DNA of 64,000 nt, from positions 2,916,501 through 2,980,500 of the forward strand of contig CM069880.1 of NCBI GenBank assembly GCA_036172665.1. The letters run 5' to 3'. This DNA is from Prosopocoilus inquinatus. Lineage: Eukaryota > Arthropoda > Insecta > Coleoptera > Lucanidae. Position numbers and translations under genes: made by a program. Shown here piece by piece: positions 37,847 through 52,299 of this stretch. The notes beneath the pieces were generated by a model. That model was not told where the DNA came from and did no database searches. It saw only the letters and a program-made list of their open reading frames with translations. The stretch's first letter is position 1. Every line of letters begins with the position of its first letter.

Positions 37847-40379
37847 ATACATCACAGGAACAACGCTAATACGTGTTGTTTCGTTCAAAACTATTTCCAG
37901 CTTCTGCTGCGTCCGAGAACTTTGTTTCTCACATCAGAGTTACTGGAGTCCATCGAAACGCCAAATAACATGATAGATGAGTAAGGATTGATTAGATACA
38001 TCACAGGAACAACGCTAATGCGTGTTGTTTCCTTTAAAACTATTTCTAGCTTCAGCTGCGTCCGAGAACTTCGTATCTCACATCAAAGTTACTGGAGTCC
38101 ATCGAAACGCCAAATAACATGTTAGATAAGTAAGGAACGTTTAGATACATCACAGGAACAACGCTAATACGTGTTGTTTCGTTCAAAACTATTTCCAGCT
38201 TCTGCCGCGTCCGAGAACTTTGTATCTCACATCAGCGTTACTGGAGTCCATCGAAACGCCAAATAACATGATAGATGAGTAAGGATAGATTAGATACATC
38301 ACAGGAACAACGCTAATGCGTGTTGTTTCGTTTAAAACTATTTCCAGCTTCTGCTGCGTCCGAGAACTTCGTATCTCACATCAGGGTTACTGGAGTCCAT
38401 CCAAACGTCAAATAACATGATATATAAGTAAGGATCGATTAGATACATCACAGGAACAACGCTAATGCGTGTTGTTTCGTTCAAAACTATTTCCAGCTTC
38501 TGCTGCGTCCGAAAACTTTGTATCTCACATCAGAGTTACTGGAGTCCATCCAAACGTAAAATAACATGATAGATGAGTAAGGATCGATTAGATACATCAC
38601 AGGAACATCGCTATTGCGTGTTGTTTCGTTTAAAACTATTTCTAGTTTCAGCTGCGTCCGAGAACATCGTATCTCACATCAAAGTTACTGGAGTCCATCG
38701 AAACGCCAAATAACATGATAGATGAGTAAGGATCGATTAGATACATCACATCATAAACGCTAATGCGTGTTGTTTCGTTTAAAACTGTTTCCAGCTTCAG
38801 CTGCGTCCGAGAACTTTGTATCTCACATCAGAGTTACTGGAGTCCATCGAAACGTCAAATAACATGATAGATAAGTAAGGATCGATTAGATACATCACAG
38901 GAACAACGCTAATGCGTGTTGTTTCGTTTAAAACTATTTCCAGCTGCTGCTGCGTCCGAAAATTTCGTATCTCACATTAGAGATACTGGAGTCCATCGAA
39001 ACGTCAAATAACATATTAGCTAAGTAAGGATCGATTAGATACAGCACAGGAACAACGCTAATACGTGTTGTTGCGCTTAAAACTATTTCCAGCTTCTGCT
39101 GCGTCCGAGAACTTTGTTTCTCACATCAGAGTTACTGGAGTCCATCGAAACGCCAAATAACATGATAGATGAGTAAGGATTGATTAGATACATCACAGGA
39201 ACAACGCTAATGCGTGTTGTTTCCTTTAAAACTATTTCTAGCTTCAGCTGCGTCCGAGAACTTCGTATCTCACATCAAAGTTACTGGAGTCCATCGAAAC
39301 GCCAAATAACATGTTAGATAAGTAAGGAACGTTTAGATACATCACAGGAACAACGCTAATACGTGTTGTTTCGTTCAAAACTATTTCCAGCTTCTGCCGC
39401 GTCCGAGAACTTTGTATCTCACATCAGCGTTACTGGAGTCCATCGAAACGCCAAATAACATGATAGATGAGTAAGGATAGATTAGATACATCACAGGAAC
39501 AACGCTAATGCGTGTTGTTTCGTTTAAAACTATTTCCAGCTTCTGCTGCGTCCGAGAACTTCGTATCTCACATCAGGGTTACTGGAGTCCATCCAAACGT
39601 CAAATAACATGATATATAAGTAAGGATCGATTAGATACATCACAGGAACAACGCTAATGCGTGTTGTTTCGTTCAAAACTATTTCCAGCTTCTGCTGCGT
39701 CCGAAAACTTTGTATCTCACATCAGAGTTACTGGAGTCCATCGAAATGCCAAATAACATGATAGATGAGTAAGGATCGATTAGATACATCACAGGAACAA
39801 CGCTAATGCGTGTTGTTTCGTTTAAAACTATTTCCAGCTTCTGCTGCGTCCGAGAATTTCGTATCTCACATTAGAGATACTGGAGTCCATCGAAACGTCA
39901 AATAACATAGTAGCTAAGTAAGGATCGATTAGATACATCACAGGAACAACGCTAGTACGTGTTGTTTCGTTCAAAACTATTTCCAGCTTCTGCTGCGTCC
40001 AAAAACTTTGTATCTCACATCAGACTTACTGGAGTCCATCCAAACGTCAAATAACATGTTAGATAAGTAAGGATCGTTTAGATACATCACAGGAACAACG
40101 CTAATGCGTGTTGTTTCATTTAAAACTGTTTCCAGCTTCTGCTGCGTCCGAGAACTTCGTATCTCACATCAGGGTTACTGGAGTCCATCCAGACGTCAAA
40201 TAACATGATAGATAAGTAAGGATAGATTAGATACAGCACAGGAACAACGCCAATGCGTGTTGTTTCGTTTAAAACTATTTCCAGCTTCCGCTGCGTCCGA
40301 AGATTTCGTATCTCACAACAGAGTTACTGGAGTCCGTCCAAACGTCAAATAACATGATAGATGAGTAAGGATCGATTAG
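37847..40379 (+). repeat. HOR unit, 17 monomers
   Basis: It has the same order as 26672-29204. J 38592, K 38741, L 38890, M 39039 and D/F 39784. Confidence 0.92.
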
Positions 40380-41422
40380 ATACATCACAGGAACAACGCT
40401 AATACGTGTTGTTTCGTTCAAAACTATTTCCAGCTTCTGCTGCGTCCGAGAACTTTGTTTCTCACATCAGAGTTACTGGAGTCCATCGAAACGCCAAATA
40501 ACATGATAGATGAGTAAGGATTGATTAGATACATCACAGGAACAACGCTAATGCGTGTTGTTTCCTTTAAAACTATTTCTAGCTTCAGCTGCGTCCGAGA
40601 ACTTCGTATCTCACATCAAAGTTACTGGAGTCCATCGAAACGCCAAATAACATGTTAGATAAGTAAGGAACGTTTAGATACATCACAGGAACAACGCTAA
40701 TACGTGTTGTTTCGTTCAAAACTATTTCCAGCTTCTGCCGCGTCCGAGAACTTTGTATCTCACATCAGCGTTACTGGAGTCCATCGAAACGCCAAATAAC
40801 ATGATAGATGAGTAAGGATAGATTAGATACATCACAGGAACAACGCTAATGCGTGTTGTTTCGTTTAAAACTATTTCCAGCTTCTGCTGCGTCCGAGAAC
40901 TTCGTATCTCACATCAGGGTTACTGGAGTCCATCCAAACGTCAAATAACATGATATATAAGTAAGGATCGATTAGATACATCACAGGAACAACGCTAATG
41001 CGTGTTGTTTCGTTCAAAACTATTTCCAGCTTCTGCTGCGTCCGAAAACTTTGTATCTCACATCAGAGTTACTGGAGTCCATCCAAACGTCAAATAACAT
41101 GTTAGATAAGTAAGGATCGTTTAGATACATCACAGGAACAACGCTAATGCGTGTTGTTTCATTTAAAACTGTTTCCAGCTTCTGCTGCGTCCGAGAACTT
41201 CGTATCTCACATCAGGGTTACTGGAGTCCATCCAGACGTCAAATAACATGATAGATAAGTAAGGATAGATTAGATACAGCACAGGAACAACGCCAATGCG
41301 TGTTGTTTCGTTTAAAACTATTTCCAGCTTCCGCTGCGTCCGAAGATTTCGTATCTCACAACAGAGTTACTGGAGTCCGTCCAAACGTCAAATAACATGA
41401 TAGATGAGTAAGGATCGATTAG
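40380..41422 (+). repeat. HOR unit, 7 monomers (A B C D E/G H I)
   Basis: It has the E/G hybrid at 40976. It follows the second 17-monomer unit where the first block has a 10-monomer unit; here the two 7-11-17 contexts diverge. Confidence 0.92.
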
Positions 41423-43210
41423 ATACATCACAGGAACAACGCTAATACGTGTTGTTTCGTTCAAAACTATTTCCAGCTTCTGCTGCGTCCGAGAACTTTG
41501 TTTCTCACATCAGAGTTACTGGAGTCCATCGAAACGCCAAATAACATGATAGATGAGTAAGGATTGATTAGATACATCACAGGAACAACGCTAATGCGTG
41601 TTGTTTCCTTTAAAACTATTTCTAGCTTCAGCTGCGTCCGAGAACTTCGTATCTCACATCAAAGTTACTGGAGTCCATCGAAACGCCAAATAACATGTTA
41701 GATAAGTAAGGAACGTTTAGATACATCACAGGAACAACGCTAATACGTGTTGTTTCGTTCAAAACTATTTCCAGCTTCTGCCGCGTCCGAGAACTTTGTA
41801 TCTCACATCAGCGTTACTGGAGTCCATCGAAACGCCAAATAACATGATAGATGAGTAAGGATAGATTAGATACATCACAGGAACAACGCTAATGCGTGTT
41901 GTTTCGTTTAAAACTATTTCCAGCTTCTGCTGCGTCCGAGAACTTCGTATCTCACATCAGGGTTACTGGAGTCCATCCAAACGTCAAATAACATGATATA
42001 TAAGTAAGGATCGATTAGATACATCACAGGAACAACGCTAATGCGTGTTGTTTCGTTCAAAACTATTTCCAGCTTCTGCTGCGTCCGAAAACTTTGTATC
42101 TCACATCAGAGTTACTGGAGTCCATCGAAATGCCAAATAACATGATAGATGAGTAAGGATCGATTAGATACATCACAGGAACAACGCTAATGCGTGTTGT
42201 TTCCTTTAAAACTATTTCTAGCTTCAGCTGCGTCCGAGAACTTCGTATCTCACATCAAAGTTACTGGAGTCCATCGAAACGCCAAATAACATGTTAGATA
42301 AGTAAGGAACGTTTAGATACATCACAGGAACAACGCTAATACGTGTTGTTTCGTTCAAAACTATTTCCAGCTTCTGCTGCGTCCGAGAACTTCGTATCTC
42401 ACATCAGGGTTACTGGAGTCCATCCAAACGTCAAATAACATGATATATAAGTAAGGATCGATTAGATACATCACAGGAACAACGCTAATGCGTGTTGTTT
42501 CGTTCAAAACTATTTCCAGCTTCTGCTGCGTCCGAAAACTTTGTATCTCACATCAGAGTTACTGGAGTCCATCGAAATGCCAAATAACATGATAGATGAG
42601 TAAGGATCGATTAGATACATCACAGGAACAACGCTAATGCGTGTTGTTTCGTTTAAAACTATTTCCAGCTTCTGCTGCGTCCGAGAATTTCGTATCTCAC
42701 ATTAGAGATACTGGAGTCCATCGAAACGTCAAATAACATAGTAGCTAAGTAAGGATCGATTAGATACATCACAGGAACAACGCTAGTACGTGTTGTTTCG
42801 TTCAAAACTATTTCCAGCTTCTGCTGCGTCCAAAAACTTTGTATCTCACATCAGACTTACTGGAGTCCATCCAAACGTCAAATAACATGTTAGATAAGTA
42901 AGGATCGTTTAGATACATCACAGGAACAACGCTAATGCGTGTTGTTTCATTTAAAACTGTTTCCAGCTTCTGCTGCGTCCGAGAACTTCGTATCTCACAT
43001 CAGGGTTACTGGAGTCCATCCAGACGTCAAATAACATGATAGATAAGTAAGGATAGATTAGATACAGCACAGGAACAACGCCAATGCGTGTTGTTTCGTT
43101 TAAAACTATTTCCAGCTTCCGCTGCGTCCGAAGATTTCGTATCTCACAACAGAGTTACTGGAGTCCGTCCAAACGTCAAATAACATGATAGATGAGTAAG
43201 GATCGATTAG
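41423..43210 (+). repeat. HOR unit, 12 monomers with internal partial duplication
   Basis: Order: A B C D E1 B C/D E1 D/F G H I. The second B (42168) follows E1 directly, and the C/D hybrid at 42317 (switch between offsets 41 and 61) is seen only here. The B-C/D-E1 insert looks like a three-monomer duplication in which C and D were fused by an in-register exchange. D/F is at 42615. Confidence 0.9.
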
Positions 43211-44253
43211 ATACATCACAGGAACAACGCTAATACGTGTTGTTTCGTTCAAAACTATTTCCAGCTTCTGCTGCGTCCGAGAACTTTGTTTCTCACATCA
43301 GAGTTACTGGAGTCCATCGAAACGCCAAATAACATGATAGATGAGTAAGGATTGATTAGATACATCACAGGAACAACGCTAATGCGTGTTGTTTCCTTTA
43401 AAACTATTTCTAGCTTCAGCTGCGTCCGAGAACTTCGTATCTCACATCAAAGTTACTGGAGTCCATCGAAACGCCAAATAACATGTTAGATAAGTAAGGA
43501 ACGTTTAGATACATCACAGGAACAACGCTAATACGTGTTGTTTCGTTCAAAACTATTTCCAGCTTCTGCCGCGTCCGAGAACTTTGTATCTCACATCAGC
43601 GTTACTGGAGTCCATCGAAACGCCAAATAACATGATAGATGAGTAAGGATAGATTAGATACATCACAGGAACAACGCTAATGCGTGTTGTTTCGTTTAAA
43701 ACTATTTCCAGCTTCTGCTGCGTCCGAGAACTTCGTATCTCACATCAGGGTTACTGGAGTCCATCCAAACGTCAAATAACATGATATATAAGTAAGGATC
43801 GATTAGATACATCACAGGAACAACGCTAATGCGTGTTGTTTCGTTCAAAACTATTTCCAGCTTCTGCTGCGTCCGAAAACTTTGTATCTCACATCAGAGT
43901 TACTGGAGTCCATCCAAACGTCAAATAACATGTTAGATAAGTAAGGATCGTTTAGATACATCACAGGAACAACGCTAATGCGTGTTGTTTCATTTAAAAC
44001 TGTTTCCAGCTTCTGCTGCGTCCGAGAACTTCGTATCTCACATCAGGGTTACTGGAGTCCATCCAGACGTCAAATAACATGATAGATAAGTAAGGATAGA
44101 TTAGATACAGCACAGGAACAACGCCAATGCGTGTTGTTTCGTTTAAAACTATTTCCAGCTTCCGCTGCGTCCGAAGATTTCGTATCTCACAACAGAGTTA
44201 CTGGAGTCCGTCCAAACGTCAAATAACATGATAGATGAGTAAGGATCGATTAG
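43211..44253 (+). repeat. HOR unit, 7 monomers (A B C D E/G H I)
   Basis: The E/G hybrid is at 43807. It lies between the 12- and 10-monomer units. Confidence 0.92.
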
Positions 44254-45743
44254 ATACATCACAGGAACAACGCTAATACGTGTTGTTTCGTTCAAAACTA
44301 TTTCCAGCTTCTGCTGCGTCCGAGAACTTTGTTTCTCACATCAGAGTTACTGGAGTCCATCGAAACGCCAAATAACATGATAGATGAGTAAGGATTGATT
44401 AGATACATCACAGGAACAACGCTAATGCGTGTTGTTTCCTTTAAAACTATTTCTAGCTTCAGCTGCGTCCGAGAACTTCGTATCTCACATCAAAGTTACT
44501 GGAGTCCATCGAAACGCCAAATAACATGTTAGATAAGTAAGGAACGTTTAGATACATCACAGGAACAACGCTAATACGTGTTGTTTCGTTCAAAACTATT
44601 TCCAGCTTCTGCCGCGTCCGAGAACTTTGTATCTCACATCAGCGTTACTGGAGTCCATCGAAACGCCAAATAACATGATAGATGAGTAAGGATAGATTAG
44701 ATACATCACAGGAACAACGCTAATGCGTGTTGTTTCGTTTAAAACTATTTCCAGCTTCTGCTGCGTCCGAGAACTTCGTATCTCACATCAGGGTTACTGG
44801 AGTCCATCCAAACGTCAAATAACATGATATATAAGTAAGGATCGATTAGATACATCACAGGAACAACGCTAATGCGTGTTGTTTCGTTCAAAACTATTTC
44901 CAGCTTCTGCTGCGTCCGAAAACTTTGTATCTCACATCAGAGTTACTGGAGTCCATCGAAATGCCAAATAACATGATAGATGAGTAAGGATCGATTAGAT
45001 ACATCACAGGAACAACGCTAATGCGTGTTGTTTCGTTTAAAACTATTTCCAGCTTCTGCTGCGTCCGAGAACTTCGTATCTCACATCAGGGTTACTGGAG
45101 TCCATTCAAACGTCAAATCACATGATATATAAGTAAGGATCGATTAGATACATCACAGGAACAACGCTAATGCGTGTTGTTTCGTTCAAAACTATTTCCA
45201 GCTTCTGCTGCGTCCGAAAACTTTGTATCTCACATCAGAGTTACTGGAGTCCATCGAAATGCCAAATAACATGATAGATGAGTAAGGATCGATTAGATAC
45301 ATCACAGGAACAACGCTAATGCGTGTTGTTTCCTTTAAAACTATTTCTAGCTTCAGCTGCGTCCGAGAACTTCGTATCTCACATCAAAGTTACTGGAGTC
45401 CATCCAAACGTCAAATAACATGTTAGATAAGTAAGGATCGTTTAGATACATCACAGGAACAACGCTAATGCGTGTTGTTTCATTTAAAACTGTTTCCAGC
45501 TTCTGCTGCGTCCGAGAACTTCGTATCTCACATCAGGGTTACTGGAGTCCATCCAGACGTCAAATAACATGATAGATAAGTAAGGATAGATTAGATACAG
45601 CACAGGAACAACGCCAATGCGTGTTGTTTCGTTTAAAACTATTTCCAGCTTCCGCTGCGTCCGAAGATTTCGTATCTCACAACAGAGTTACTGGAGTCCG
45701 TCCAAACGTCAAATAACATGATAGATGAGTAAGGATCGATTAG
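44254..45743 (+). repeat. HOR unit, 10 monomers (A B C D E1 D2 E1 B/G H I)
   Basis: It has the same order as the other 10-monomer units, with the B/G hybrid at 45297. Confidence 0.92.
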
Positions 45744-47084
45744 ATACATCACAGGAACAACGCTAATACGTGTTGTTTCGTTCAAAACTATTTCCAGCTT
45801 CTGCTGCGTCCGAGAACTTTGTTTCTCACATCAGAGTTACTGGAGTCCATCGAAACGCCAAATAACATGATAGATGAGTAAGGATTGATTAGATACATCA
45901 CAGGAACAACGCTAATGCGTGTTGTTTCCTTTAAAACTATTTCTAGCTTCAGCTGCGTCCGAGAACTTCGTATCTCACATCAAAGTTACTGGAGTCCATC
46001 GAAACGCCAAATAACATGTTAGATAAGTAAGGAACGTTTAGATACATCACAGGAACAACGCTAATACGTGTTGTTTCGTTCAAAACTATTTCCAGCTTCT
46101 GCCGCGTCCGAGAACTTTGTATCTCACATCAGCGTTACTGGAGTCCATCGAAACGCCAAATAACATGATAGATGAGTAAGGATAGATTAGATACATCACA
46201 GGAACAACGCTAATGCGTGTTGTTTCGTTTAAAACTATTTCCAGCTTCTGCTGCGTCCGAGAACTTCGTATCTCACATCAGGGTTACTGGAGTCCATCCA
46301 AACGTCAAATAACATGATATATAAGTAAGGATCGATTAGATACATCACAGGAACAACGCTAATGCGTGTTGTTTCGTTCAAAACTATTTCCAGCTTCTGC
46401 TGCGTCCGAAAACTTTGTATCTCACATCAGAGTTACTGGAGTCCATCGAAATGCCAAATAACATGATAGATGAGTAAGGATCGATTAGATACATCACAGG
46501 AACAACGCTAATGCGTGTTGTTTCGTTTAAAACTATTTCCAGCTTCTGCTGCGTCCGAGAATTTCGTATCTCACATTAGAGATACTGGAGTCCATCGAAA
46601 CGTCAAATAACATAGTAGCTAAGTAAGGATCGATTAGATACATCACAGGAACAACGCTAGTACGTGTTGTTTCGTTCAAAACTATTTCCAGCTTCTGCTG
46701 CGTCCAAAAACTTTGTATCTCACATCAGACTTACTGGAGTCCATCCAAACGTCAAATAACATGTTAGATAAGTAAGGATCGTTTAGATACATCACAGGAA
46801 CAACGCTAATGCGTGTTGTTTCATTTAAAACTGTTTCCAGCTTCTGCTGCGTCCGAGAACTTCGTATCTCACATCAGGGTTACTGGAGTCCATCCAGACG
46901 TCAAATAACATGATAGATAAGTAAGGATAGATTAGATACAGCACAGGAACAACGCCAATGCGTGTTGTTTCGTTTAAAACTATTTCCAGCTTCCGCTGCG
47001 TCCGAAGATTTCGTATCTCACAACAGAGTTACTGGAGTCCGTCCAAACGTCAAATAACATGATAGATGAGTAAGGATCGATTAG
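45744..47084 (+). repeat. HOR unit, 9 monomers (A B C D E1 D/F G H I)
   Basis: It is the same size as the left 9-monomer unit but has E1 and a D/F hybrid (46489) in place of E2 and F. It is the counterpart of the 8-monomer unit at 22798, and its E1 (46340) is the monomer missing there. Confidence 0.92.
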
Positions 47085-48127
47085 ATACATCACAGGAACA
47101 ACGCTAATACGTGTTGTTTCGTTCAAAACTATTTCCAGCTTCTGCTGCGTCCGAGAACTTTGTTTCTCACATCAGAGTTACTGGAGTCCATCGAAACGCC
47201 AAATAACATGATAGATGAGTAAGGATTGATTAGATACATCACAGGAACAACGCTAATGCGTGTTGTTTCCTTTAAAACTATTTCTAGCTTCAGCTGCGTC
47301 CGAGAACTTCGTATCTCACATCAAAGTTACTGGAGTCCATCGAAACGCCAAATAACATGTTAGATAAGTAAGGAACGTTTAGATACATCACAGGAACAAC
47401 GCTAATACGTGTTGTTTCGTTCAAAACTATTTCCAGCTTCTGCCGCGTCCGAGAACTTTGTATCTCACATCAGCGTTACTGGAGTCCATCGAAACGCCAA
47501 ATAACATGATAGATGAGTAAGGATAGATTAGATACATCACAGGAACAACGCTAATGCGTGTTGTTTCGTTTAAAACTATTTCCAGCTTCTGCTGCGTCCG
47601 AGAACTTCGTATCTCACATCAGGGTTACTGGAGTCCATCCAAACGTCAAATAACATGATATATAAGTAAGGATCGATTAGATACATCACAGGAACAACGC
47701 TAATGCGTGTTGTTTCGTTCAAAACTATTTCCAGCTTCTGCTGCGTCCGAAAACTTTGTATCTCACATCAGAGTTACTGGAGTCCATCCAAACGTCAAAT
47801 AACATGTTAGATAAGTAAGGATCGTTTAGATACATCACAGGAACAACGCTAATGCGTGTTGTTTCATTTAAAACTGTTTCCAGCTTCTGCTGCGTCCGAG
47901 AACTTCGTATCTCACATCAGGGTTACTGGAGTCCATCCAGACGTCAAATAACATGATAGATAAGTAAGGATAGATTAGATACAGCACAGGAACAACGCCA
48001 ATGCGTGTTGTTTCGTTTAAAACTATTTCCAGCTTCCGCTGCGTCCGAAGATTTCGTATCTCACAACAGAGTTACTGGAGTCCGTCCAAACGTCAAATAA
48101 CATGATAGATGAGTAAGGATCGATTAG
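47085..48127 (+). repeat. HOR unit, 7 monomers (A B C D E/G H I)
   Basis: It opens the third 7-11-17 block; the E/G hybrid is at 47681. It lies 23,095 bp from 23990. Confidence 0.92.
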
Positions 48128-49766
48128 ATACATCACAGGAACAACGCTAATACGTGTTGTTTCGTTCAAAACTATTTCCAGCTTCTGCTGCGTCCGAGAA
48201 CTTTGTTTCTCACATCAGAGTTACTGGAGTCCATCGAAACGCCAAATAACATGATAGATGAGTAAGGATTGATTAGATACATCACAGGAACAACGCTAAT
48301 GCGTGTTGTTTCCTTTAAAACTATTTCTAGCTTCAGCTGCGTCCGAGAACTTCGTATCTCACATCAAAGTTACTGGAGTCCATCGAAACGCCAAATAACA
48401 TGTTAGATAAGTAAGGAACGTTTAGATACATCACAGGAACAACGCTAATACGTGTTGTTTCGTTCAAAACTATTTCCAGCTTCTGCCGCGTCCGAGAACT
48501 TTGTATCTCACATCAGCGTTACTGGAGTCCATCGAAACGCCAAATAACATGATAGATGAGTAAGGATAGATTAGATACATCACAGGAACAACGCTAATGC
48601 GTGTTGTTTCGTTTAAAACTATTTCCAGCTTCTGCTGCGTCCGAGAACTTCGTATCTCACATCAGGGTTACTGGAGTCCATCCAAACGTCAAATAACATG
48701 ATATATAAGTAAGGATCGATTAGATACATCACAGGAACAACGCTAATGCGTGTTGTTTCGTTCAAAACTATTTCCAGCTTCTGCTGCGTCCGAAAACTTT
48801 GTATCTCACATCAGAGTTACTGGAGTCCATCGAAATGCCAAATAACATGATAGATGAGTAAGGATCGATTAGATACATCACAGGAACAACGCTAATGCGT
48901 GTTGTTTCGTTTAAAACTATTTCCAGCTTCTGCTGCGTCCGAGAACTTCGTATCTCACATCAGGGTTACTGGAGTCCATCCAGACGTCAAATAACATGAT
49001 AGATAAGTAAGGATAGATTAGATACAGCACAGGAACAACGCCAATGCGTGTTGTTTCGTTCAAAACTATTTCCAGCTTCTGCTGCGTCCGAAAACTTTGT
49101 ATCTCACATCAGAGTTACTGGAGTTCATCCAAACGTAAAATAACATGATAGATGAGTAAGGATCGATTAGATACATCACAGGAACAACGCTAATATGTGT
49201 TGTTTCGTTTAAAACTATTTCCAGCTGCTGCTGCGTCCGAGAATTTCGTATCTCACATTAGAGATACTGGAGTCCATCGAAACGTCAAATAACATAGTAG
49301 CTAAGTAAGGATCGATTAGATACATCACAGGAACAACGCTAGTACGTGTTGTTTCGTTCAAAACTATTTCCAGCTTCTGCTGCGTCCAAAAACTTTGTAT
49401 CTCACATCAGACTTACTGGAGTCCATCCAAACGTCAAATAACATGTTAGATAAGTAAGGATCGTTTAGATACATCACAGGAACAACGCTAATGCGTGTTG
49501 TTTCATTTAAAACTGTTTCCAGCTTCTGCTGCGTCCGAGAACTTCGTATCTCACATCAGGGTTACTGGAGTCCATCCAGACGTCAAATAACATGATAGAT
49601 AAGTAAGGATAGATTAGATACAGCACAGGAACAACGCCAATGCGTGTTGTTTCGTTTAAAACTATTTCCAGCTTCCGCTGCGTCCGAAGATTTCGTATCT
49701 CACAACAGAGTTACTGGAGTCCGTCCAAACGTCAAATAACATGATAGATGAGTAAGGATCGATTAG
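48128..49766 (+). repeat. HOR unit, 11 monomers (A B C D E1 D/H I/E2 F G H I)
   Basis: D/H is at 48873 and I/E2 at 49022; the order is the same as 25033-26671. Confidence 0.92.
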
Positions 49767-52299
49767 ATACATCACAGGAACAACGCTAATACGTGTTGTT
49801 TCGTTCAAAACTATTTCCAGCTTCTGCTGCGTCCGAGAACTTTGTTTCTCACATCAGAGTTACTGGAGTCCATCGAAACGCCAAATAACATGATAGATGA
49901 GTAAGGATTGATTAGATACATCACAGGAACAACGCTAATGCGTGTTGTTTCCTTTAAAACTATTTCTAGCTTCAGCTGCGTCCGAGAACTTCGTATCTCA
50001 CATCAAAGTTACTGGAGTCCATCGAAACGCCAAATAACATGTTAGATAAGTAAGGAACGTTTAGATACATCACAGGAACAACGCTAATACGTGTTGTTTC
50101 GTTCAAAACTATTTCCAGCTTCTGCCGCGTCCGAGAACTTTGTATCTCACATCAGCGTTACTGGAGTCCATCGAAACGCCAAATAACATGATAGATGAGT
50201 AAGGATAGATTAGATACATCACAGGAACAACGCTAATGCGTGTTGTTTCGTTTAAAACTATTTCCAGCTTCTGCTGCGTCCGAGAACTTCGTATCTCACA
50301 TCAGGGTTACTGGAGTCCATCCAAACGTCAAATAACATGATATATAAGTAAGGATCGATTAGATACATCACAGGAACAACGCTAATGCGTGTTGTTTCGT
50401 TCAAAACTATTTCCAGCTTCTGCTGCGTCCGAAAACTTTGTATCTCACATCAGAGTTACTGGAGTCCATCCAAACGTAAAATAACATGATAGATGAGTAA
50501 GGATCGATTAGATACATCACAGGAACATCGCTATTGCGTGTTGTTTCGTTTAAAACTATTTCTAGTTTCAGCTGCGTCCGAGAACATCGTATCTCACATC
50601 AAAGTTACTGGAGTCCATCGAAACGCCAAATAACATGATAGATGAGTAAGGATCGATTAGATACATCACATCATAAACGCTAATGCGTGTTGTTTCGTTT
50701 AAAACTGTTTCCAGCTTCAGCTGCGTCCGAGAACTTTGTATCTCACATCAGAGTTACTGGAGTCCATCGAAACGTCAAATAACATGATAGATAAGTAAGG
50801 ATCGATTAGATACATCACAGGAACAACGCTAATGCGTGTTGTTTCGTTTAAAACTATTTCCAGCTGCTGCTGCGTCCGAAAATTTCGTATCTCACATTAG
50901 AGATACTGGAGTCCATCGAAACGTCAAATAACATATTAGCTAAGTAAGGATCGATTAGATACAGCACAGGAACAACGCTAATACGTGTTGTTGCGCTTAA
51001 AACTATTTCCAGCTTCTGCTGCGTCCGAGAACTTTGTTTCTCACATCAGAGATACTGGAGTCCATCGAAACGCCAAATAACATGATAGATGAGTAAGGAT
51101 TGATTAGATACATCACAGGAACAACGCTAATGCGTGTTGTTTCCTTTAAAACTATTTCTAGCTTCAGCTGCGTCCGAGAACTTCGTATCTCACATCAAAG
51201 TTACTGGAGTCCATCGAAACGCCAAATAACATGTTAGATAAGTAAGGAACGTTTAGATACATCACAGGAACAACGCTAATACGTGTTGTTTCGTTCAAAA
51301 CTATTTCCAGCTTCTGCCGCGTCCGAGAACTTTGTATCTCACATCAGCGTTACTGGAGTCCATCGAAACGCCAAATAACATGATAGATGAGTAAGGATAG
51401 ATTAGATACATCACAGGAACAACGCTAATGCGTGTTGTTTCGTTTAAAACTATTTCCAGCTTCTGCTGCGTCCGAGAACTTCGTATCTCACATCAGGGTT
51501 ACTGGAGTCCATCCAAACGTCAAATAACATGATATATAAGTAAGGATCGATTAGATACATCACAGGAACAACGCTAATGCGTGTTGTTTCGTTCAAAACT
51601 ATTTCCAGCTTCTGCTGCGTCCGAAAACTTTGTATCTCACATCAGAGTTACTGGAGTCCATCGAAATGCCAAATAACATGATAGATGAGTAAGGATCGAT
51701 TAGATACATCACAGGAACAACGCTAATGCGTGTTGTTTCGTTTAAAACTATTTCCAGCTTCTGCTGCGTCCGAGAATTTCGTATCTCACATTAGAGATAC
51801 TGGAGTCCATCGAAACGTCAAATAACATAGTAGCTAAGTAAGGATCGATTAGATACATCACAGGAACAACGCTAGTACGTGTTGTTTCGTTCAAAACTAT
51901 TTCCAGCTTCTGCTGCGTCCAAAAACTTTGTATCTCACATCAGACTTACTGGAGTCCATCCAAACGTCAAATAACATGTTAGATAAGTAAGGATCGTTTA
52001 GATACATCACAGGAACAACGCTAATGCGTGTTGTTTCATTTAAAACTGTTTCCAGCTTCTGCTGCGTCCGAGAACTTCGTATCTCACATCAGGGTTACTG
52101 GAGTCCATCCAGACGTCAAATAACATGATAGATAAGTAAGGATAGATTAGATACAGCACAGGAACAACGCCAATGCGTGTTGTTTCGTTTAAAACTATTT
52201 CCAGCTTCCGCTGCGTCCGAAGATTTCGTATCTCACAACAGAGTTACTGGAGTCCGTCCAAACGTCAAATAACATGATAGATGAGTAAGGATCGATTAG
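49767..52299 (+). repeat. HOR unit, 17 monomers
   Basis: It has the same order as 26672-29204. The M monomer at 50959 has a private a at 51052 (offset 94). Classes F and L carry the same base there, so this may be a small gene-conversion patch rather than a new mutation. D/F is at 51704. Confidence 0.92.

Larger units (their letters stand above)
23394..46488 (+). repeat. 155-monomer super-repeat, right domain, copy 1 (23,095 bp)
   Basis: From the D/F monomer at 23394 the class order repeats again from 46489, an offset of exactly 155 x 149 = 23,095 bp. Counted from A at 23990, HOR sizes are 7-11-17-10-5-10-15-7-11-17-7-12-7-10-9. It contains a nested 7-11-17 block twice (23990 and 35165). Private bases seen in this copy are g at 30795, t at 31747 and g at 35059. 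Left-only classes N, O, P, Q and B2 are absent. Confidence 0.9.
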
